Part shown: one piece after another, positions 1-10,167 of the stretch | Layout: each line of letters begins with the position of its first letter | Position numbering within the stretch: position 1 is the first letter of the stretch | Assembly (NCBI GenBank): GCA_963580285.1 | Contig: OY757026.1 | Span: forward strand, 42,897,431 to 42,961,430 | DNA length: 64,000 bases | Source: Lucinisca nassula | Taxonomy: Eukaryota; Mollusca; Bivalvia; Lucinida; Lucinidae | Direction of reading: 5' to 3' | The notes under the pieces: model-generated | The model's input: only the letters and a program-made list of their open reading frames with translations | Databases searched by the model: none | Told to the model about the DNA's origin: nothing | Position numbers and translations under genes: made by a program

Positions 1-2405
1 ACACACTAGAGGCCACAGTTTTGGTCCAATTATCATCAAACTTGCTCAGAATGATAATCATGACAATATCTCGGTCAAGTTCGAATTTGGGTCATGTCGG
101 GTAAAAAAGTTGGTCAGTAGGTCAAATCATAGAAAAACCTTGTGAACACTCGAGAGGCCACAATTTTGGTCCAATCATCATCAAACTTGCTCAGAATGAT
201 CATTGTGACAATATTTTAGTGAAGTTTGAATATGGATCATGTCGGCTTAAAAAGTAGGTCAGCGGGTCAAATCATAGAAAAACCTTGTGAACACCCTAGA
301 GGCCACAATTTTGGTCCAATCATAATCAAACTTGCTCAGAATGATCATCATGACAATATCTTGGTCAAGTTCGAATATGGGTCATGTCTTGTCAAAAAGT
401 AGGTCAGTAGGTCAAATCATAGAAAAACCTTGTGAACACTCTGAAGGCCACTGTTTTGGTCCAATTATCATGAAACTTGCTCAGAATGACCATTGTGACA
501 ATATTTCAGTCCAGTTCGAATATGGGTCATATCGGGTTAAAAAGTAGGTCAGCGGGTCAAATCATATAAAAACCTTGTGAACACCCTAGGGGCCACAATT
601 TTGGTCCAATCATAATCAAACTTGCTCAGAATGATCATCATGACAATATCTCGGTCAAGTTTGAATATGGGTCATGTCCGGTTGAAAAGTAGGTCAGTAG
701 GTCAAATCATAGAAAAACCTTGTGAATACTCAGGAGGCCACAAGTTTGGTTAAATCATTAATCTTGCTCAGAATGGTCATTGTGACAATATCTTGGCTTA
801 AGTTTGAATAAAGGTCTTTTCGGGTCAAAAAGTAGGTCAGTAGGTCAAATTAAAGAAAAAACTTGTGAACACTCTAGAGGCCACAATTTTGGTCCAATCA
901 TCATCAAACTTGCTCAGAATGATCATTGTGACAATATCTTGCTTAAGAATGAATATGGGTCATGTCGGGTCAAAAAGTAGGTCAGCGGGTCAAATCATAG
1001 AAAAACCTTGTGAACACTAGAGGCCAGTTTTGGTCCAATTATAAACAAACTTGCTAAGAATGATCATCATGACAATATCTTGGTCAAGTTTTAATATGGG
1101 TCATGTCGGGTCAAAAAGTAGGTCAGTAGGTCAAAGCATAGAAAAACCTTGTGAACACTCTGGATGCCACAGTTTTGGTCCAATCATGATCAAACTTGCT
1201 CAGAATTATCATTGCGACAATATTTCAGTCAAGTTGGAATATGGGTCATGTCGGGTTAAAAAGTAGGTCAGCGAGTCAAATCATAGAAAAACCTTGTGAA
1301 CCCCCTAGAGGCCACATTTTTGGTCCAATCATAATCAAACATGCTCAGAAATGATCATCCTGACAATATCTCGGTCATGGTTGAATATGGGTCATGTCAG
1401 GTCAAAAAGTAGGTCAGTAGGTCAAATCATATAAGAACCTTGTGAACACTCAGAAGGCCACAGTTTTGGTCCAATCATCATTAATCTTGCTCACAATGGT
1501 CATTGTGACAATGTCTCAGTCAAATTCGAATAGGGGCCATGTCGGGTAAAAAAGTAGGTCAGCCGGTCAAATCGTAGAAAAATCTTGTGAACACTCAAGA
1601 GGCCACAATTTTTTATCCAATCATAATTAAACTTGCTCAGAATGATCATCATGACAATATCTCGGTCAAGTTCGAATATGGGTCAATTCGAGTCAAAAAT
1701 AGGTCAGTAGTTCAAATCATAGAAAAACTTTGTGAACACTAGAGGCAACACTTTTGATCCAATCATCATCAACTTTGCTCAGTTTGATCATTGTGTCAAT
1801 ATCTCATTCAGGTTTGAATATGGGTCATGTAGGGTTAAAAAGTAGTTCAGCAGGTCAAATCATAGAAAAACCTTGTGAACACCTTAGAGGCCACAATTTT
1901 GGTCAAATTATAATCAAACTTGCTCAGAATGATCATCCTGACACAATTTTGTCCAATTATAATCAAACTTACTCAGAATGATCATCATGACATATCTCGG
2001 TCAAGTTTGAATATGGGTCATGTCAGGTCAAAAAGTAGGCCAGTAGGTCAAATCATAGAAAAACCTTGTGAACACTCTGAAGGCCACAGTTTTGGTCCAA
2101 TCATCATTAATCTTGCTCAGAATGGTCATTGTGACAATATCTGGTCAGGTTCGAATATAGGTTATGTCAGGTTAAAAAGTAGGTCAGCCGGTCAAATCAT
2201 AGAAAAACCTTGTGAACACTCAAGAGGCCACAATTTTGGTCCAGTCATAATCAAACTTGCTCAGAATGATCATCATGACAATATCTCGGTCAAGTTTGAA
2301 TATGGGTCATATCAGGTCAAAAAGTAGGTTAGTAGGTCAAATTATATACGAACCTTGTGAACACTCTAGACGCCACAGCGTTAGACCAATCATGATCAAA
2401 CTTCT
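1..2405 (+). repeat. ~144-bp tandem repeat array inside E1
   Basis: About 16-17 diverged copies of a ~144-bp monomer. Each contains GGTCAAATCATAGAAAAACC, TTGTGAACAC, GGCCACAATTTTGGTCCAAT and CTTGCTCAGAATGATCAT. The CCTTGTGAAC block recurs near 139, 282, 427 and 573. The array begins before the window and gives way abruptly to a different monomer near 2400, within CAAACTTCTCTGAAACC. Short reading frames here are by-products of the repeat. Confidence 0.9.
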
Positions 2406-3471
2406 CTGAAACCACAAGGCCCAGGACTTTGATATTTGGTATGAAGCTTCATCTAGTGGACCCCTACCAAGATTGTTCAAATTATAGTGCTGGGGCCAAA
2501 AAAGCCCCCGCCCCGGGGCCCTTTGGTTTTACATAGGCTTATATAAGGAAAATCTTTAAAAATAAAATCTTCTTCTCTGAAACCACAAGGCCCAGGTCTT
2601 TGATATTTGGTATGAAGCTTCATCTAGTGGACCCCTACAGAGATTGTTCAAATTATAGTGCTGGGGCCAAAAATGCCCCCGCTCCGGGGCCCTTTGGTTT
2701 TGCATGGGCTTACATGTATATAGGGAAGAGCTTTAAAAATCTTCTTCTCTGAAACCGTAAGACCCAGGTCTTTGTTATTTGGTATGAAGCTTCATCTAGG
2801 GGACCCCTACCAAGATTGTTCAAATTATAGTGCTTGGGCCAAAAATGCCCCCATCCCGGGGCCCTTTGGTTTTACATGGGCTCATATAGGGAAAATCTTT
2901 AAAAATCTTCTTGTCTGAAACCGCAAGGCCCAGGTCTTTGATATGTGGTATGAAGCTTCATCTAGTGGACCCCTACCAAGATTGTTCAAATTATAGTGCT
3001 GGGGCCAAAAATGCCCCCGCCCCGGGGCCCTTTTGTTTTACATAGGCTTATATAGTAAAAAATCTTTAAAAATCTTCTTCTCTGAAACCACAAGGCCCAG
3101 GACTTTGATATTTGGTCTGAAGCTTCATCTAGTGGACCCCTACCAAGATTGTTCAAATTTTAATGCTGGGACAAAAAATGCCCCCGCCAGGGGGCCCTTT
3201 GGTTTTACATTGGCGTATATAGGGAAAATCTTTAAAAATCTTCTCTGAAACCACACGGCCCAGGTCTTTGATATTTGGTATGAAGCTTCATCTAGTGGAC
3301 CCCTACCAAGATTGTTCAAATTATAGTGCTGGGGTCAAATATGCCCCCGTTCCGGGGCCCTTTGGTTTTACATGGGCTTATATAGGGACAATCTTTAAAA
3401 ATTTTCTTCCCTGAAACTGTAAGGCCCATGTCTTTGATATTTGGTATGAAGCTTCACCCCACAAGGCCCAG

Positions 3472-3505
<34 letters not shown>

Positions 3506-4790
3506 TTTTGGTTTTACATAGGCTTATATAGGGAAATCTTTAAAAATCTTCTCTGAAACCGCAAGGCCCAGGTCTTTGATATTTAGTATGAAGCTTCACC
3601 TAGTGGACTCCTACCAAGATTGTTCAAATTATAGTGCTGGGGCCAGAAATGCCCCCGCTCTGGGACCCTTTGGTTTTACATAGGCTTCTATAGGGAAAAT
3701 CTTTAAAAATCTTCTTCCCTGAAACCACAAGGCCCAGGTCTTTGATATTTGGTATGAAGCTTCACCTAGTGGACCCCTACTAAGATTGTTCAAATTATAG
3801 CCCTGGGGACAAAAATGCTTCCGCTCCAGGGCCCTTTGGTTTTACATAGACTTATTTAGGGAAAATCTTGAAAAATCTTTTTCTCTGAAACCACAAGGGC
3901 TAGGTCTTTGATATTTGGTATGAAGCTTAATCTTGTGGACCCCTACCAAGATTGTTCAAATTATAGCCCTTGGGCCAAAAATGCCCCCACTTGGGCCCTT
4001 TGGTATTACATAGACTTATATATAGGGAAAATCTTGAAAAATATTCTTCTCTGAAACCAGAAGACCTAGGTCTTTGATATTTGGTATGAAGCTTCATCTA
4101 GTGGACTTCTACCAAGATTGTTCAAATTGTAGCCCTGAGACCAAAAACACCCCTGTCTCGGGGGCCCTTTGGTTTTACATAGACTTATATAGGGAATATC
4201 TTTAAAAATCTTCTTCTGTGAAACCACAAGGCCTAGGTCTTTGATATTTGGTGTGAAATTTCATCTAGTGGACCTCTATCAAGATTGTTCAAATTATAGC
4301 CCTGGGGCCAAAAATGCCCCTACCTCGAGACCCTTTGGTTTTTCATAGACTTATATAGGGAAATCTTTAAAAATCTTCTCTGAAACCACAAGGCCCATGT
4401 CTTTGATATTTGGTATGGAGCTTCATCTAGTGGACCTCTACCAAGATTGTTCAAATTATAGCCCCTGCCCCGCGGCCCTTTGGTTTTGCATAGTTTTATA
4501 TATAGAGATAATCTTTGAAAATCTTCTTCTCTGAAACAGCAAGGCCCAGGTCTTTGATATTTGGTGTGAAGCTTCATCTAGTGGACCTCTATCGAGATTG
4601 TTTAAGTTATAGCCCTGAGGCCAAAAATGCCCCCGCCCCGGGGCCATTTGGTTTTACATAGGCTAATGTAGGGAATATCTTTAAAAAATCTTTTTCTCTG
4701 AAACCCCAAGGCCCAGGTCTTGGATATTTGGTGTGTAGCTTCATCTAGTGGACCTTTGCCAAGATTGTTCAAATTATAAGCTTTGTTGAT
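2406..4790 (+). repeat. ~170-bp tandem repeat array inside E1
   Basis: About 14 copies of a monomer of roughly 165-173 bp. Marker blocks are CTCTGAAACCACAAGGCCCA, TTTGATATTTGGTATGAAGC, ACCAAGATTGTTCAAATTAT and a GC-rich GCCCCCGCCCCGGGGCCC segment. The same monomer family fills E3. Copies toward the 3' end have diverged as a group (CCTAGGTCTT, AGCCCTGAGACC), as expected if local duplications amplified neighbouring copies. Confidence 0.9.
3474..3505 (+). repeat. Poly-C run of 32 bases
   Basis: An uninterrupted run of 32 C inside a shortened monomer of the 170-bp array. It replaces the normally mixed GC-rich part of the monomer. It could be a true homopolymer expansion or a sequencing/assembly error in a GC-rich tandem array. 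Confidence 0.9.
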
Positions 4791-4938
4791 ATTTGGTATG
4801 AAGCTTCACCTTTTTAGACCTCCCTCAACATTATGCACATTGTAGCCCTGGGGTCAATAATGGCCCTCCCCGAGGCCCACTTGTTACTCTATCATATGGG
4901 TCAGGTGAGCGATCCAGGGCCATCATGGCCCTCTTGTT

Positions 4939-5056
4939 CTTATTTCTGCTCAAAATATTGATTGTGGGCACTCGTTAGAACCGCCTCATTGAGTACCCAC
5001 AATCTATATTTTAGAGGTACCCACACTATATATTTAAGAGCAGAGATAAGAAAAAT
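4939..5056. repeat. Palindrome family P, damaged copy
   Basis: Directly abuts the end of E1. The left arm (CTTATTTCTGCTC... TTGTGGG... AGAACCGCCTC) is present, but the right arm is shortened and duplicated: ACCCACAATCTATATTTTAGAG is followed by a second CCCACACTATATATTT before AGCAGAGATAAGAAAAA. The intact version is at 9549-9653. Confidence 0.75.
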
Positions 5057-5212
5057 AAGGTATACCCCCGGAAACCCCAGTTTTACTATATAAAAGTGGG
5101 GGTCAAAATTATATAGGCGTGTTTTCGTGATGAGAACGGAAAACAGTTTAGATCCTGATCAGCTGGCTACAGAAGCCAGCTGATCTGGATCTATACTGTT
5201 TTCGAAAAAGGA
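5057..5212. repeat. Outer arm of family P with palindromic AAACAG module
   Basis: Contains the P-family flank (GGAAACCCCAGTTTTACTAT, then AAAATTATATAGGCGTGTTTTCG). This leads into a palindrome at about 5141-5201 built on AACAGTTTAGATCCTGATCAG, GCTGGCTACAGAAGCCAGC and CTGATCTGGATCTATACTGTT. The palindrome is the module also found in the TTAA-type MITEs further along the window. Confidence 0.65.
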
Positions 5213-5213
5213 T

Positions 5214-6045
5214 ATACCTTAAAATCTCTATTAGAAGCCCATGCTCTAATAAACGCCCACCACCCGATTTGGATGTTTAAAATGGCGATTTTTCGGGCAA
5301 TTCTCAGAAAAGTACCAGCCTCTTATAAACGCCCACTGGAAAAAAAAAAAATAAATAAAAAAAAATATTACATTGTGCTGAAAGTTTCCAAATTTGTCGC
5401 TTGATCGTCGAATGCACAAGTCATTTTTTCTCTCGTGGTCCAAATAAATGGTAAATACAGGGAATTTCCAGTTCTCTGCCTTGAACAAAAGTCCCTTCTA
5501 CAGTGGAGTGTGGGCCTGCAGTAATTTCGGCTGTGATATGAATGATACTGCCGTCCTTGTGCAATTGTGTAAAAGACTGACATAAACCTTCCGGAATATG
5601 TCCGACAGTATTATCACCTTTCTTTACAATGATCGCACTGTCACTGTGCTGATTGTCAGGCTCTAAAACAATCCAAATTTGTCCCACAAGAATGAGAAAT
5701 CCTGTAAATGCGATGACCTTCAATAACAGATTTGACCGACACGATCTTGCTGACTGCCATCATGTGTTTGACGCATGTTTACCTATCATCAAAGGCAGAA
5801 ACGCAGTGTTTTCCCACGGCAAATTTTAGAGCCAGCGTCTAAACAATTGATCACGTCTATTCTAAGACATGGTTACTGTATCACCAGTCATTTTCTGAGA
5901 AACAAGATGGCAGCCATAAGAGTGTTTTGGACCGTCATATGTGAGTTGCAGGTTTCTATAGCCTCTAATAAAGGCCCACTCCCCTCTTCAGGAAAGGTAA
6001 TGATTCTAATAAATGCCTGGGCGTCTATTAGAGATTTTACGGTAT
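5214..6045. mobile_element. TIR DNA transposon with HIRAN-like reading frame
   Basis: The ends are imperfect inverted repeats: left ATACCTTAAAATCTCTATTA (5214 on) and right GAGATTTTACGGTAT (to 6045), about 28 bp with a few mismatches. Repeated (T)ATAAACGCCCAC and TCTAATAAA motifs lie just inside both ends. At about 830 bp it is too short for a transposase, so it is probably non-autonomous or a deletion derivative. It carries a minus-strand frame described separately. The superfamily cannot be assigned from the sequence alone. Confidence 0.65.
5421..5760 (-). pseudogene. HIRAN-like domain protein fragment, frameshifted
   Basis: The main open frame (5421-5723, minus strand) encodes 100 residues. 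The central part reads GQIWIVLEPDNQHSDSAIIV, then VGHIPEGL, then a stretch ending ELEIPCIYHLFGP. That order (E-P-x-N, D-x-A-x-x-V, VGHIP, EIPC) resembles the small HIRAN-like domain proteins common in invertebrate genomes and often linked to transposons; this is from memory of the family. An upstream ATG at 5758-5760 opens another frame whose 20 residues (MAVSKIVSVKSVIEGHRIYR) look like the usual N-terminus, so a frameshift near 5700 probably broke the gene. The apparent signal peptide of the 100-residue frame (MKVIAFTGFLILVG) is likely an artefact of that shift. Function is unknown; in HLTF-type proteins HIRAN domains bind DNA ends. Confidence 0.5.
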
Positions 6046-6343
6046 CCGGGTTCAATATGGTGAGGGTTAATAACAAGTTCGGCTAGACCCAGATCATTCA
6101 AAGAATGACAGAAAAGGGCATAGGGTGTTACCCCTGTCCATCCATCAGTCTCTCTCTGTCCCTGTCTGCAGCCATTTCCGCGTCTGCAACTGAGCTGGCA
6201 TTAGAAATTTGTTGTCATAATATTGCAACCAAGCAGGGGCATCCAAGTCGTTTCATCACGAAAACCCACCTATATAATTTTGACCCCCTTGAACCCCACA
6301 TTTAGACAGTAAAACTGGTGTTTGCAGGGTACACCTTATTTTT
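6046..6343. other. Spacer with CT-rich microsatellite and P-family flank
   Basis: A CTCTCTCTGTCCCTGTCTG tract lies near 6150-6170. From about 6250 comes the outer part of a P-family element (CACGAAAACCCACCTATATA, ATTTTGACCCCCTTG, GTTTGCAGGGTACACC), whose palindromic core is missing. E2 inserted directly after it. No gene is seen. Confidence 0.6.
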
Positions 6344-8918
6344 AGCTCACCTGTAACGTAGTGACAAGGTGAGCTTTTGTGATCACTTTTTGTCCGTCGT
6401 CCGTCGTCCGTCCGTGCGTGCGTGCGTCCGTAAACAATTTCAAATAAGAATATCTCTAATACCCCATGGTTAACCTTGATCAAATTTCATGAGAAGCATC
6501 ATCAGGTAGGGGGAAAGGCTGCACAAGGTTTTTGGGCTGATCAGATTGGAGTTCTGGTTGCCATGGCAACATATAGCTCCCATAGACTTACAATGGGAAA
6601 AAATTAAAATATCTTCTCCTCTGAAACCACAGGGCCCAGAGCTTAGATATTTAGCATGTATTAACGGCCAGTAGTCACCTACATAATTCCTGCCAATCAT
6701 GTCCCTGGGGTCCAAATTGGCCACACCCCGGGGCCCCTTCGTTCCCCTAGACTCATAATGAAACAAAAAGCTTCAAAAATCTTCTTCTCGGAAACCACAG
6801 GGCCCAGAGCTTAGATATTTAGCATGTAGCAACAGCAAGTGTTCACCTACATAATTCCTGCCAATCATGCCCCTGGGGTCAAAACGGGCCACGCCCCGGG
6901 GCCCTTTAACTCCTATAGACTCATAATGGAAAAAGCTTCAAAAATCTTCTTCTCTGAAACCACAGGGCCTAGAGCTGAGATATTTAGCATGTAGCAACAG
7001 CAAGTGGTCACCTACATAATTCCTGCCAATCATGCCCCTGGGGTCCAAATTGGCCACACCCCGGGGGCCCTTAGCTCCCATAGACTCATAATGGAAAAAA
7101 AAAGCTTCAAAACTCTTCTTCTCTGACACCACAAGGCCCAGAGCTTAGATATTTAGCATGTAGCAACGGCCGTTGGTCACCTACATAATTCCTGCCAATC
7201 ATGCCCCTGGGTTCCAAATGGGCCACGCCCCGGGGCTCCTTCGCTCCCATAGACTCATAATGGAAAAAAGTTTAAAAAATCTTCTTCTCTGAAACCACAG
7301 GGCCCAGAGCATAGGTATTTTGCATGTAGCAACGGCAAGTGGTCACCTACATAATTCCTGCCAATCATGCCCCTGGGGTCCAAATTGGCCACACCCCGGG
7401 GGCCCTTAGCTCCCATAGACTCATAATGGAAAAAAAAGCTTCACAAATCTTCTTCTCTGAAACCACAGGGCCCAGAGCTTAGATATTAAGCATGTAGAAA
7501 TGGCAAGTGTTCACCTACATAATTCCTTCCAATCAAGCCCCTGGGGTCCAAACGAGCCACGCCCTGGGGCCCCTTAGCTCCTATAGACTCATAATGGAAA
7601 AAAGCTTCAAAAAGCTTCTTCTCTGAAACCACAGGGCCCAGAGCTGAGATATTTAGCATGTAGCAACGGCAAGTGGTCACCTACATTATTCCTGCCAATC
7701 ATGCCCCTGGGGTCCAAATGGGCCACGCGCCAGGGCCCCTTAGCTCCCATAGACTCATAATGGAAAAAGAGCTTCAAAAATCTTCTTCTCTGAAACACAG
7801 GGTCCAGAGTTTAGATATTTAGCATGTAGCAACGGCAATTGGTCACCTACATAATTCCTGCCAATCATGCCCCTGGGTTCAGAATGGGCCACATGCCGGG
7901 GCCCCTTTGCTCCCAAAGACTCATATTGGAAAAAAGCTTAAAAAATCTTCTTCTCTGAAACCACAGGCCCAGAGCTTAGATATTTAGTACGTAGCAACGG
8001 CAAGTGGTCACCTATATAATTCCTGCCAATCATGCCCCTTGGGTCGAAAAGGGCCAAGCCCCGGGGCCCCTTAGCTCCTTTAGACTCATAATGGAAAAAA
8101 AAGCTTCAAAAATCTTCTTCTCTGAAACCACAGGGCCCAGAGCTTAGATATTTAGCATGTAGCAATGGCAAGTGGTCACCTACATAAATCCTGCCAATCA
8201 TGCCCGTGGGGTCCAAATGGGCCACACCCCGGGGCCACTGAGCTCCCATAGCCTCATAATTGAAAAAAGATTCAAAAATCTTCTTCTCTGAAACCACAGG
8301 GTCCAGAGCTTAGATATTTAGCATGTAGCAACGGCAAGTGGTCACCTACATAATTCCTGCCAATTATGCCCATGGGTTCCAAACGGGCCACGCCCCGGGG
8401 CCCTTTAGATCCTATAGACTCATAATGGAAAAAAGCTTCAAAAATCTTCTTCTCTGAAATCACAGCGCCCAGAGCTTAGATATTTAGTACGTAGCAACGG
8501 CAAGTGGTCACCTATATAATTCCTGCCAATCATTCCCCTGGGGTCCAAAAGGGCCACGCCCTGGGGCCCCTTAGCTCCTATAGACTCATAATGGAACAAA
8601 AAGCTTCAAAAATCTTCTTCTCTGAAACCAGAGGTCCCAGAGCTTAGATATTTAGCATGTAGCAATGGCAAGTGGTCACCTACATAAATCCTGCCAATCA
8701 TGCCCATGGGATCCAAATGGGCCACACCCTGGGGCCCCTTAGCTCCCATAGACTCATAATGCAAAAAAGATTCAAAATCTTCTTCTCTGAAACCACAGGG
8801 CCCAGAGCTTAGATATTTAGCATGTAGCGACGGCAAGTGGTCACCTACATAATTCCTGCCAATCATGCCCCTGGGGTCCAAACAGGTGAGCGATATAGGG
8901 CCATTGGGCCCTCTTGTT
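6344..8918 (+). mobile_element. Helentron-like non-autonomous element E2, complete
   Basis: Begins with a hairpin AGCTCACCTGT...ACAAGGTGAGCT (6344-6375), preceded by T-rich host DNA. A simple GTCCGTCGTCCGTCCGTG tract, a 5' unique part with ATGGTTAACCTTGATCAAAT, and tandem monomers follow. It ends with hairpin AGGGCCATTGGGCCCT (8897-8912) and CTTGTT. There is no TIR and no transposase. T-rich flanks at both ends suit insertion between T residues, as reported for Helentrons; the class assignment is inferred. Confidence 0.75.
6600..8880 (+). repeat. 165-bp tandem array in E2
   Basis: About 14 copies of a 165-bp monomer (for example CTTCTTCTC at 6781 and again at 6946). Marker blocks are CTGAAACCACAGGGCCCAGA, TTAGATATTTAGCATGTAGC, ATAATTCCTGCCAATCATGC and CATAGACTCATAATGGAAAA. 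The same monomer fills E5. The period is divisible by three, so near-identical minus-strand reading frames recur; these are not genes. Confidence 0.9.
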
Positions 8919-9548
8919 ATTTTTGACAGATTGTAATACCAAAGGTGCCAGCTGCTTAGATGGGTCGTCCCATATATTCTGTATTAGAATTTATCATCTA
9001 CCTCCTATATTAATTGCATTGTTACACCTCGACTTGATAAAAATATGCTATGTCAGGACAAGTCAGTTTTATCAGGTCAACATGACATTGCCTTTCTTGA
9101 AATGGGCTAATGAAAAATTCGTAAAATTGTAAGAGTATTAACTGATAAGAGATATTAACTGATAATAGAATACCAGATTTGTATCCTTTGGTATCAGTTT
9201 TAATAGACTCGACTTCAAAACACATGTAGAATTGCTTGGCGAGCCTCGCGATTCTACAATCGTCCTCAAAGTCGAGACTATTAAAACAGGTTCTTCTGTC
9301 GTTGTTTATATTTGTTGTGGTTGGTCTTTTTGTGTTTGTGTCGCTTATATTATTTTATTTTGGGTAGTCAATTGACCATTTTGTGGGAAAGTAACTGTCC
9401 TTTTGGCTTTCCGCTATTGATGTTTCCATTTGGGTCTGTTGTTTCATGTTTGTGTTTCTTTCCCTTTGGTGTCTCTGATGGGAGCTGTGGGTTGATTGTA
9501 TCGATTCCTGATTATTGCCTCCACTTTTATCTTGCCTTGTAAACTTGT
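8919..9548. other. Non-repetitive spacer with one long hairpin
   Basis: AT-rich sequence with no recognisable gene. It contains an imperfect inverted repeat at 9198-9287: TTTTAATAGACTCGACTT on the left, its complement AAAGTCGAGACTATTAAAAC on the right, and inner arms AGAATTGC / GCGATTCT. This could be a short MITE or a cruciform. The 76-codon frame in the T-rich stretch at 9312-9542 has no protein-like features. Confidence 0.5.
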
Positions 9549-9653
9549 TCTTATTTCTGCTCTAAAATATAGATTGTGGGTACACGTAAGAACCGCCTCC
9601 ATGAGGCGGTTCTAATGAGTACCCACAATCTATATTTTGAGCAGAAATAAGAA
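9549..9653. repeat. Palindrome family P, intact copy (~105 bp)
   Basis: The most complete copy of the palindrome. Left arm TTCTTATTTCTGCTC...ATATAGATTGTGGGTAC...AGAACCGCCTC is followed by a CAT centre and right arm GAGGCGGTTCT...GTACCCACAATCTATAT...GAGCAGAAATAAGAA. Only a few positions fail to pair (ACGTA against AATGA). It could form a hairpin of about 50 bp. No transposase is linked to it. Confidence 0.9.
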
Positions 9654-10167
9654 AAAAATCACAATTTTTCATCTTAAAATTTTCATTTTTTCGACGATAA
9701 AGGTATTAATGTATTTATTTGTACAGGCGTGTTTTTGTAATGTGGGCACATTTCTTGTATTACATTTATATAATAATTGCAGTAGCTGTAAAATAAATCT
9801 TATATATCCATTACAGATAAATAATTAATCATTGGTGTCCCCATCTAATGAGGTAATATGACTTATTTTCTTTGATTAGGACTGACCCTGTATATAATAA
9901 AGGAAAAAGAGATGTTCATGACAGTGTGGTTTTCCATTTTCCAGGAAGTATGTGGTATTCATTAGATTCAAAATTAAGATTAAAGCAAGAAATGGAAATT
10001 CTTTTTTAACAATGCTAAATAAAGTTAAACAGAACTTGATAATAAGTTGAGTGTATCTCGTCATTTAGTCATTTTGATATCAGACTTAAGGGGAATGGAT
10101 ACTTCTGGCAGATTTTTTCACCATTTTTCAAAGGGAGACAACTTTTGAGACTTTCTGTTCGCTTTTT
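9654..10167. other. AT-rich spacer, no feature seen
   Basis: AT-rich sequence after the palindrome, including its flank (AAAAAAATCACAATTTTTCATC). No coding, RNA or repeat feature is supported up to the AGCTCACC start of E3. Confidence 0.5.

Larger units (their letters stand above)
1..4938 (+). mobile_element. Rolling-circle (Helentron-like) non-autonomous element E1, 3' part
   Basis: This is the 3' part of a long element whose 5' end lies before the window. It consists of two consecutive tandem arrays (1-2405 and 2406-4790) and a unique 3' tail. The tail ends in GTGAGCGAT, a hairpin AGGGCCATCATGGCCCT at 4916-4932, and CTTGTT at 4933-4938. The same tail closes E2, E3 and E5, whose 5' ends are visible and begin AGCTCACC. 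A near-terminal 3' hairpin with no TIR and no coding sequence is what Helitron/Helentron-type non-autonomous elements look like. The class is inferred; membership of one family with E2, E3 and E5 is seen directly. Confidence 0.7.

Noticed and set aside
6470..8881. Series of 60-100 codon minus-strand frames with HLPLLHAKYLSSGPCGFREEDF-type sequence
   Set aside because: All are the same 165-bp monomer of E2 (and E5) read in one frame. Monomers with a frame-breaking indel interrupt them at random.
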